64,000 bases of DNA, from contig OY979716.1 of assembly GCA_963855995.1 (NCBI GenBank), positions 31,984,230-32,048,229 of the forward strand. Direction: 5' to 3'. Source of the stretch: Muricea muricata. Its lineage: Eukaryota; Cnidaria; Anthozoa; Malacalcyonacea; Plexauridae. Under the pieces are notes generated by a model that worked only from the letters and a program-made list of their open reading frames with translations, ran no database searches and was not told where the DNA came from. Position numbers and translations under genes: made by a program. Shown here in pieces: positions 47,814-56,856 of this stretch (position 1 is the stretch's first letter; each line of letters begins with the position of its first letter).

Positions 47814-49240
47814 TCAATTCGAGTCCGAGTCATCACTGATAACAATTCTTCGTTTTTTTGCTGCAACTTTTGGGCTTCGAGCTTGATTTTCAGCGGGATA
47901 AAAGTTAAACGAACAGTTCTGGATTCTATCTATGTTGGCTCCTGCAAACATACCATCAAGCGCTGATCGTTTGTTAATGGAAATATCTTGTTTCTGGGAC
48001 ATAATTGTAGGCTTGGATACGAGTTGTCGTTGCTGTTGTGGGTTTGAAACTTGTGATGTAGTGGGACAACGACTTAAAGTTAAGGACATTTTTCTTTGGT
48101 CACTGGCTGATGCCGACTTGTAGGAATCAAGACTTTTTAGATTTGTGACCACTGAGTTGAGCAACGTAGTTTTCTGGTACTCCAGCATCCATCAGCCTAG
48201 AAATACACGTCTTTCGAACGGAATGATTTGAAATGTTGCCAGACAGATTCGCAGCTTTTGCTGCTTTTAAAAGGAATCAAATACCAATCTCATTTTTCCG
48301 AGCGGTCCCTTTGCATACCAAATATTGCATTCTGGTTTACGACGCCGGTTTATTGCCAAGAAGAATGGTGAGTGTGGACGTTTCATTTCGGCTGGACGAT
48401 GGGATGCATATTTCTTGAATAATTTGACAGGACAACGATCTGTATTTGTTGCTTGAGCGGTGGGATTAAATGCTCGTCGATGTTGATCGTCGCCATGGCG
48501 TGTTTTGGAGCCTCTTTCTGCATGCCAAACAAGAATTTCATTGTTGGTTTCTAGATCTCTGTCAAGATAAATATCGCCCCATTTAAGTTTTCTTGACTCA
48601 TCGCGAGCTCTAAAACCAAAATGAAGAGCAATAACCCACCAGACAGTTCTTTGAAGAACTTCAGGTTCATGGTCGCCAAATAGGCCCTGTTCAAACAGAA
48701 GATTTTCTTCGGCTTCCGTGAGCTCTTTTGTAGCTTGTGGACGGCTTCCTTTCGCATGTTCATTGACAAGTTCACGCTTTCGGGCTGCAAGAGTTTCTCT
48801 GGACTTCGCAAATTGTTGGTCTTTTAGGATATTGACACTTGAGCCTCTGTCGTTTAAGTATCGCTGTATGCTGCGTTGGAAAGCTGTTAGAGTTGAAGGT
48901 TCGTATACACCACCATCTTTCTTACGAATGTGCGCGAAAAATCTTGCAAGGAGGACATTGAGCTCTTGAGCAGGTATAGTTTCAAGTTCTCGTGTTTCGT
49001 TTATTGATCTGAAATATCTTGTGACGACTTTTATATCATACAACGTTTTTTCTTCGTGTTTTCAGGCCTCTGACTTTCAATATAATTTTGAATAGCGGTG
49101 TCGCTGTCAACTACGTTGTATACACTGACACTAGTGTTTTCATCAGTATTTGGCTTAAAAACCCACTTTGTTGTACTTGGTATGTTTTCGTCTGGGTGGT
49201 AAAATTCGCTCTCGCTATGTTCGCTTCCGTCCGAATACAT
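47814..49240 (-). pseudogene. Tyrosine recombinase, DUF3504/Crypton type, copy 2 (frameshifted, Tyr kept)
   Basis: Starts at ATG 49238-49240 (MYSDGSEHSESEFYHPDEN), clearly homologous to copy 1 (SEHSESEF shared). The frame breaks at 49045-49055 by one extra A in an A-run. It then runs 49043-48267 with the helical domain and the catalytic Arg (FGFRARDES). It breaks again near 48300 after GPLGK by one lost A. The His-x-x-Arg part (NHSVRKT) is readable around 48205-48235 in a third frame. A further 2-base loss near 48140 precedes SLDSYKSAS, where Tyr (codon 48120-48122) is the expected nucleophile. The C terminus ends in a basic then acidic tail (AKKRRIVISDDSDSN). Four small indels, no large deletion, so decay looks fairly recent. 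Confidence 0.88.
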
Positions 49241-49324
49241 TTTATATCATTTTTAGCGTTTTGTTTTGATAAACAGCATTGTAATTTTAAATCTCGCTCC
49301 TCGACTTGTTTTGGCGCGAAAACA

Positions 49325-49358
49325 CGAGAGGTCCGTACCGTGTGATACGGACCTCTCG
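49325..49358 (-). promoter_or_regulatory. Candidate recombination site, perfect 13-8-13 inverted repeat (copy 2)
   Basis: Arms CGAGAGGTCCGTA and TACGGACCTCTCG are exact inverted repeats around the 8 bp spacer CCGTGTGA (+ strand). The site lies 85 bases upstream of the copy 2 start. The pairing stops exactly at 13 bases on each side. Two further half-sites (TTACGGACC) follow at 49386-49394 and 49400-49408. An alternative reading is a promoter hairpin or an operator. Confidence 0.55.
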
Positions 49359-49501
49359 GCAACCAATCAGAAAGCTCCATTTAGGTTACGGACCTGGAGT
49401 TACGGACCCGAAAAAAATAATAATGACTATTATTATACTAAAACGGGCGTTTCGAACCTACAGTGTGGAATAATCACGTTTTTTATCAAACAGGTGACCA
49501 T

Positions 49502-52500
49502 ATGGATAACTTTGCAACAGAAGCCAAGGAATATTATGGATTGCTGGACAGCATGAGCGGTACGTTCTCATGGTAACCCCCGCCCCAACCCAGGCAGTAT
49601 ATTTATAGTGCTATATTTGATATGTTGATGTTGTACACTTGGTAATAATTTATATAGATCCAAGGACAAGAGAATGGTTCCTAGTGCCATCAATATTTAG
49701 CCCACTTTCGATGTGCTTTTTATATCTGCTCGTTGTCAAAATTGGGCCAAAACTTATGGAGAAACGGCAACCATTTGACCTTAAAATTCCGATGGCTTTG
49801 TATAATTTTGGAGCAACAGCACTAAATCTATATTGTTTTACAGAGGTAACGTATATCTTCGCATTTGACTCTAATTAAGTGCTATCTAATACACGAGAAT
49901 GAGTGCTTTATTATATTTAAAACACGAGGCGCAGCCGAGAGTTTTGGATATGATAAAACTCTAGTTCGAGTTTATTAAATGACTTCAAATACCCCGCATT
50001 GTAATGCTAATTAAGATGCAAAATTATATAAAGAATACTAATGAACGTGACAGATAAAGTGCAGTCATAGAAATCATAAAAAAATTTTCTCCAAAACATT
50101 TAATGCACACTTTTTCAATTTAGCTTGTTATAGAATCGTGGAAAGCTGGCTATCATTATATATGTCAAACAGTTATTGTTTCAACGGAACCTCCACACTT
50201 ACGGGTGAATACTAGTCACAATTTACGCTACTCATTAATAGAATACTTAGCAATTATTGAAAGGAGTAAAGATATGTTATAATGGTTATTATAATGGTGG
50301 TTCAGGGTAGTCTTTCTGGCCAATACGATCACTGAACTGGCGGTTCCGCCGTTACTCTGGCCAGTAAACTTCATAAAAATAGGTGAACAAATCGCACTGC
50401 TGAATAGCCTTTCCGCGCACATATCTTCAAAGGTAGTTTTCTACCAGGTAAAATTTTTCCTACTCGGCAACATTTTTTTGTCTTGTGTAAAGCCCAAAAA
50501 AGATTTCGCGGGGAGAATCCTATCCATTGGAAAAAGTCTGTAATATATCACCTCTAAATTTATCTAAACTTTGGAATTTTGCAGATTGCGGAAGCTTTGT
50601 GGTGGTTTTATTTCTCTAAGTATTATGAAATGTTAGATACGGTAAGAGATTGTTCAAGTAATGAATACCGACACTCGAGTACTTCACCTTTGGAAGAAAT
50701 AATAGAACTTGAAATAGCCAACTTTGAGGACACCCTGTCAAACTGATATTACTATAACATTTTGCTTAAAGATTTTCTAATTTTCATGTGTTCTTGCAAG
50801 CAAATTTCCTTGGGATAATATATTTGAACAACTAACTATATTTTTCGCTCGCTCTGTCTTCACGTATTCGGATTCTCTTGTATCTGCACACTTTTTTTGT
50901 TCGGTTCCAAAAGCTTACGCGTCCACTTGTGTCTGAGTCCGACGCGAGTTCCACGCTAAAATGCCCGAGTCGCTTACTGAGCATGCGTTGAGTTGATGAA
51001 TATATTAATCGAGCAACGCTGCACATGGATGTGCTGTTCCGTTTTTTTACGTTATCATTTGCAAGCGTCGCAAACGTTACAAGCGTCCACACTTATCGAG
51101 ATTTGTCGCGTTCTCAAACGTTTCTACTCTCGAGAACGTTTTCAAATCTATGCGTTCTCACCGGATAATTGTGGATGAAGTGGCGAAGTCAGCCCGACAT
51201 TTGGTCATGCAAATGCGAATTTTTCAGTGTTTATAGAACGTATAAGGATTAATTTCTAAAGAAATGAATAATGATAATGATTTAAATTTTTATAACATGA
51301 CCAAATTGTCGATCGGGCTTGCTTCGCTACTGTGTGGATGCTTAAAGCCCGTTTTCCACTTGGCGAATTTGTTCGCGTGAACAGAAAAAAAGTAGGAACG
51401 GCTCCTACTTGTTCGCGACGATTTTTTTCGCCAACCAATGTTAACCAATCACGTTGCCAAATTCTTCTTTTCGCTTCGCGTCGCGCGAACAAATTCGCCA
51501 AGTGGAAAATGGGCTTAACGCAATGAAATGTTTGCGAATACAAACAAATCCGGATAGGTGTGGACGAGGCCTGAAGATGGTTCAATGATCGCCCTGTGCT
51601 ATTACTATCATTTTGTCTTCAAACAAGATCTCATGCTGTGCTGTTGAAACATTACCAAAGCTACGCACCGACACCCAGTAAATATTTGAACTTACCCTAA
51701 TTACTTGAGAAGATTTAGGTTAGCAAGTGTACAACTATACTTCATATTTCACACTTTATGTTTGCAGGTATTCTTTATCCTTCGCAAGAAAAACAACCAA
51801 ATAACATTTCTTCATGTTTACCACCATACATCCATACTAGCATTGTGGTGGATAGGCATCAAATGGGTACCTGGAGGCTCCTGTAAGTACCTTTGGTCAT
51901 TACTTGTTTAGTTTCATCAAAAAATTAATAACACATTCCAGTTTTCCCTAAGAGTACAATTGTCCTCACCACTAAACCAGCATTGATGTAGGAGGACGTA
52001 TTGCGTCACTGCGAGGCTTGGTCAGTTGTTGGTGAGGAAAATATCCTTGGGGGAAAACCACATTGTTCCCTGAATATAACGGCATGTGAAGACGGAAGGA
52101 CATTAGGTCTAAAAATTTTCTTAAATTAAGATTAATTTGAAAGGACTTAAGATGCTTTTACTGAGATGCGTGAGCTCTGCGTCATCTTGTTATTATCACG
52201 GATCACAGATTATCACGGATATGCATGTTGCATCACAAGTGGGGTCACGCTGCGTTGATTCAAATCTACACTAAGTGAAGTTTTTCGGCCAACTTTGGGT
52301 TGTTGCTGACTTTCTTGCGAGTCTTTTTAAGACTTACGTTATTGTGACGTCATTTAATTGGCGTAAGAATTTATTCAAGATGGTAAGCAGCTTGCATATT
52401 TCAGTTGAAGTACCTCGAGAATTACACGCGATTTGAAAAAGCTGCAAACTCCATTATAGAGAATATTTAAAGTTCTTTCACGTGAACCAAACTAAAATTT

Positions 52501-54071
52501 TAGTGTTAAAAGCTGGCGCCGCCAAGCGATAGTTAGGGGTGATATTCATACATTCGTGTTTTACGTAATTAATTTCCTCTGAAATCGATTGTTTTTACAG
52601 TCTGTGAACACGAATTTACGAATGTCCCCACCCAATTATTGTTCCGCCGTCGCCAATGTAAATTATCTCACATTATCTTTCGTAACTCAGCATTCTGTAG
52701 TGCGATGTTGAATTCGTTCGTTCATGTTGTGATGTATGCATATTATGGTTTGAGTGTGTTTCCTTCACTTCGAAGTTATCTGTGGTGGAAACGTTACCTC
52801 ACACAACTTCAACTGGTAAGTTGTGTATTTGCAACAGCTGAAATCTGTTCTTCTAAGCGTTGTTTAGGGTCAGTTTTGTTGGCAGACAGTGATTTTTCCA
52901 ATTGTTTTTTATTCTTTCGGAATGATATGTCAAATATTTTGGCTTGACCTCCATCCCGGTCTGTGGCAAATGTTTAATGCACTCATTGTTCGTTTTGTAC
53001 CGATTTTGTTCAACTCCAGCCACTGTAGTCCATATAGTTAACAGTAAATACGCTTCAAAAAGGTATCCACCGAATAGGATAGAAATTCAGACATAAAAAC
53101 GACGTCTAAGATGAAAAAAGTAGTGTAATACACAACTTCATGTTGCCAACTGTTGTCAGTGGTGCCACGAAGGATTACAAATTGCTTCTTCAATATCGAC
53201 ATTTTATGCGTTAAATAACGTACGTATTTCGCTTAAATCGATATGGGTGTAACTTTGAAGATCTTTTCCCCCGATATAAGCTTAATAAACCATGTATTAA
53301 TTGTGTTAGAGTCGAAAAATATTGTTATAAATAGACACAAGTGTTACACGCTCACTTTGTCGTTCATGTTTCTTTGTCGATTTCAGAATTCGTGAAATTG
53401 ACCAATCACAGCGAAGCACAAAAGTTCTAAACATTTGCCACAGACCAGTCCATCAGAATTACTACAAAACTCGTTTAAAAAGACTTATTTTGGTCTAGAA
53501 CATCATGAATGATTGAAAATCCGACGCCTGAGCCCCCCCCCCCAAAAAAAGCTGCATTCCCAAATTTTACGCTCCACGCCCCTCTCGTGTTATTTATCAT
53601 GTTTGTGTATCAGTGGTCTACTCTGATTGTGGCATGACTGAAAATGATCAAATTGCGAAACAAGATGGCGGATAGGAGTATGCTTTGGATTTTTGAAGCA
53701 TCCCAATATTTGAAACGATCCAGATAAATCAAAATTTTAAATCATTGATATCCTTTAAGCTTTCAGGTTAACCTGTGTAAGGATTAATTGCTAGTGTAAG
53801 TATTACTATCAATCAAAATTCAAAAGGCATTCTATAATTTTAGACTCAGTTTATATTCTGCGTTATGCAAGCAATCCTTGGATTACGTCAGGACTGCGGT
53901 TTTCCACGATGGATGGGTTATGGGATGATCCTTTATATGGCCTCCATGGTTACTTTATTTGCAAACTTTTACTACAAAACTTACCGGAAAACGAAACGTA
54001 AGCAGCAAGACCAAAATGGCGTCGTAGGAAATGGGATAACTAAGAACGGTAGTCAGAAGAAACGTAACTGA
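49502..54071 (+). CDS. elovl4-like: Very-long-chain fatty-acid elongase, ELOVL4-like, copy B (7 coding exons)
   Basis: A paralogue of the elongase at 14174-27790 with the same exon plan. Coding exons: 49502-49559, 49658-49845, 50124-50204, 50585-50641, 51768-51882, 52691-52815 and 53844-54071, giving 283 aa. All introns begin GT and end AG, and the first six exons have the same lengths as in copy A. Motifs: KYYEMLDT, Gln then [16 protein letters not shown] and TQLQL. About seven hydrophobic segments fit a multi-pass ER protein. The C terminus KKRN is a KKxx-type retrieval signal. Intron 1 is only 98 bp, against 5.9 kb in copy A. CAG at 49491-49493 before the start fits an acceptor, so a 5' UTR exon should lie upstream, and the recombinase genes may sit in that intron. 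ELOVL2/5 is the alternative subfamily. Confidence 0.93.
51178..51332. mobile_element. hAT-like MITE, copy 3
   Basis: 155 bp in intron 4 of ELOVL-B with a perfect 8 bp target duplication TGTGGATG (51170-51177 and 51333-51340). Ends AAGTGGCGAAGTCAGCCCGA and GGGCTTGCTTCGCTACTG. It is closest to the copy at 61939: both share ATGAATAATGATAATGATTT. Confidence 0.85.
51346..51514. mobile_element. TTAA-flanked MITE with ~35 bp inverted repeats
   Basis: AGCCCGTTTTCCACTTGGCG and then AATTTGTTCGCG at left pair with CGCGAACAAATTCGCC and AAGTGGAAAATGGGC at right. TTAA lies on both sides (51342-51345 and 51515-51518). It sits 13 bp from the hAT-like element. Confidence 0.75.
52515..52658. mobile_element. 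MITE with diverged ~50 bp inverted repeats
   Basis: GGCGCCGCCAAGCGATAGTT at left and CAATTATTGTTCCGCCGTCG at right, with CATACATTCGTGTTTTACG and CACGAATTTACGAATGTCC inside. It ends ~32 bases before exon 6 of ELOVL-B. It resembles the GAACGTTAA family in layout. Confidence 0.55.
52816..53843. other. Intron 6 of ELOVL-B
   Basis: About 1 kb of intron sequence. A C-run near 53532 and CCCCTCTCGTGTTATTTATC resemble inverted-repeat remnants. No coding sequence or clear element boundary seen. Confidence 0.45.
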
Positions 54072-54121
54072 AAAAAAAAATGTAATTAGTTTATTTTTAA
54101 AATTGGTACGTATACAGCTAA

Positions 54122-54132
54122 TTCAATAAAGG
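54122..54132 (+). promoter_or_regulatory. Possible polyadenylation signal of ELOVL-B
   Basis: AATAAA within TTCAATAAAGG, about 55 bases after the stop codon. Placement is suitable for a short 3' UTR. Confidence 0.4.
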
Positions 54133-54392
54133 TTGTCCTTCCTAAAACGTAAACTGTAAACTATTAGCGCGCAAGAGATGACGGTTTTTTGCACTTTCTT
54201 CACCTCTAAATTCTGTATAATTTCTTTGAAACAGCATCGAGGGCACGTAGGAAACTTATGACGGCAAACTACTTACTGCAAAGATAATTCTCCGAGTATC
54301 AGAACCTAAAAAACCATAATCCATCATCCCTTGCGCGCTCATAGTTCACAGTTTACGCTTTTGGAAAGACAGTTTAGCTGTATGCTCACAAG

Positions 54393-54839
54393 CAGTGGCG
54401 TAGCCAGCCCGACAATTTAGTCCCGCTATGCAAATTTCACGGTATTTTCAAGTTACTATCGTTAATTTCTTTAGAAATTCATTGTTCTCGCAGTCAATGA
54501 GCATGAAAATATTTGCATAGTGGGACTAAATCCTCGGGCTGCAATCTTGGACAAAACTTGTTGAGACACATTGAAATTCTGAAGACAAGATACGCGTGCC
54601 GTTCTCGACTGATTTAAATGCTCACAATTTTTATTCTAATTCCCCCCCCCCCCCTCCCCCAGTTCAATGTTGACATAATTCGACAGCCGCATGCCCGAAG
54701 CATAGGTATCATCTCAACAACATTGAATTGGGGGGTGTGGAGGGGGGGACAAATAGAATTATACAAACATTATACGAATATGACATACGATCGCTCATGT
54801 GTCTTAACAATTTTGTCCAAGATTGTGGCTACGCTACTG
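54393..54839. mobile_element. hAT-like element, copy 4 (447 bp)
   Basis: Perfect 8 bp target duplication CTCACAAG (54385-54392, 54840-54847). Ends CAGTGGCGTAGCCAGCCC and GGCTACGCTACTG. The left ~150 bp is a complete short copy of the family seen at 14617 and 61939. The rest is an additional inverted pair (GACAAAACTTGTTGAGACAC with its complement near 54810), so this is a composite or longer relative. Confidence 0.85.
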
Positions 54840-54847
54840 CTCACAAG

Positions 54848-56335
54848 TTGCTACGTATGATTAAAATGATCTTATACTTATTCTGGGTTTTTTTATTGTA
54901 ACCTTGTACTGTAATGCTACATTAACGATTTAAAAATGATTTCGGTTTTTAAGCTGTGTCACCAACATTTAATACTTCACATAAAGGAAAAAAATATGTC
55001 TCCAAATAACGTTGCCAGTGAAGGTTGTACACGAAAACTATATAGATTTCCTCGCTATCAGAAACGATCGACGTTTCGAGCTAAGGTCCTTCGTTAGGAA
55101 ATTAGGAGTGAAGTAGTAGTCGCTATATTAACTTTTCAACGAAGGGCCTTCTCTCGAAATGTTGATTCTCACTTTATCGTTTCAAGCAGTGAAGTAACAT
55201 GCACCTTCCTTAAAAATGCTTTTATAAACATCCTTCACAATAAATCACGTTTTACACCTCAAGCGAATCGTAGCGAAACGAGGTAGGTTCATTTGCTTCC
55301 TCACGGTCACCAGTTTTGTTTTTAATAGCGCTATGGCCTTAAAATAAATAGTGCTACGGCCTTAAAACCTGAAGGATACTTACCAGAAGAATCGGGATTC
55401 CCTTCTTCTGACAAATGTGAATGAGTGCAAAACAAACCAAAGTTTGGGACGAACATTAGATATCATTAGCAAGGGTATACACTTACATGCAGCATTTACT
55501 CACATCCCAACGGCAAGAAGCCTCCCCCCCCCCCTCCCCGTTTATTGGACATGATTGTGTGAGCCAAGCTTAAATCATGATGTCCGAATCAAGTCCGAAA
55601 CGACCTTCATTCAAAATGTCAAAATTTGTCTCTAAATTTTGAAACCAATGGAATTCAAACAAAAAATTTCAACAAACTTTCCGAATAGGTGTCCCAAAAA
55701 CAGAAATAAAATTGCTATTTATAAAGATGTTTTTCACTTGACATTACAAAAACCTAAAATTAAAGCTACAATTGTATATTGTCCTGTTCAAAATAAAGCT
55801 CGTCTTGTTCATCACAGTTGCTCCATTAGTTAATTGGACACTACTACATACATGCATGCATGCATGTGTCTATAACATTCAGATAAGAAAGCAGCTTGCG
55901 GGTTTCTGCAGTGGCAAACAGTTAATATGTAGAGGATCCTGGATTCCTATTCCTGTTTCCCAGTCCAAATTTTGAGTAAATGTTATTGCTGAAGAGCATT
56001 ATTTCTATCGTCCCAGATGTTGTCTTTCTGATTCTTTTTTCCAGTCCAAGTGCATCGTATCCGATTGTCATGGCAAAAAATTGGCTACGTTTGGCTCTTA
56101 TTTCTCCTCTTTAAAATCCTCAACGCAATATATAATTGGCTCAGTTAGATTGAAAAAGTCAATGCTAGGTATAATACACCAGTCAATGGTTTTCCCCAGG
56201 GAAAGGGTATCGGGTAAATCCACATGATTTGGAGTACTTTTAGAGTACCCCGCCAGTCCAAAATATATTTCAATTCGCTACGGACACTGGCTACATCATA
56301 AATATTATAACCCCAATTCTAAACCTAATCGTCTA
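54848..56335. other. Intergenic stretch with one foldback repeat
   Basis: No gene recognised. At about 55045-55190 two inverted copies of the AAGGGCCTTCTCTCGAAATG-type repeat face away from each other, like the 4511-5074 foldback in layout. A GCATG run lies near 55855 and a C-run near 55525. Confidence 0.5.
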
Positions 56336-56372
56336 ACCCTAACCCGACCCTAACCCTAACCCTAGCCCAAAT
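56328..56372. repeat. Telomere-like CCCTAA tract
   Basis: Several CCCTAA and degenerate CCCGAA-type units directly precede the 8 bp minisatellite. Interstitial, not terminal, since genes follow on the right. Confidence 0.7.
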
Positions 56373-56385
56373 GGATAACTAGCTA

Positions 56386-56640
56386 CCTGGCTACGTGGAT
56401 ACATGGCTACGTGGCTACATGGTCACCTGGCTACATGGCTTCGTGTATACATGGCTGCGTGGTTACATGGCATGGCTACGTGGCTACCTGGCTACATGGC
56501 TACCTGGCTACGTGGCTACCTGGCTACATGGCTACCTGGCTACGTGGCTACGTGGCTACATGGCTACCTGGCTACATGGCTACGTGGCTACGTGGCTACG
56601 TGGCTACATGGCTACATGGCTACATGGCTACGTGAAATAT
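56386..56640. repeat. Minisatellite of 8 bp TGGCTACN units
   Basis: About 30 units of TGGCTACN in which N varies among A, G and C, so that neighbouring units read TGGCTACGTGGCTACC or TGGCTACATGGCTACC. Because 24 bases hold three units and no stop is formed, all three forward frames are open and spell a repeating ATWLHGY-like peptide. These frames are an effect of the repeat, not genes. Confidence 0.9.
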
Positions 56641-56856
56641 CTATGACTACCTTAGTACCTGGCTAGGTCTCTACATGGCTACCTGCCCAACTGGATAACT
56701 ACATCAATACAGTATAAATTCAATTTCATGCAATTTCACATACTTCATTGTCAATAGCGTACAACCTCAACAATATCGCAATCTTAATACAATTTGTCAA
56801 TTATCACACTTTGTTAGTACAACGCTTTTGAAAATTACTTCGTCCATTTTCTTGAA

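Noticed and set aside
56395-56666. Three overlapping forward frames of 74-87 codons rich in Trp, Gly and Leu
   Set aside because: They are produced by the 8 bp TGGCTACN minisatellite, which has no stop in any frame.
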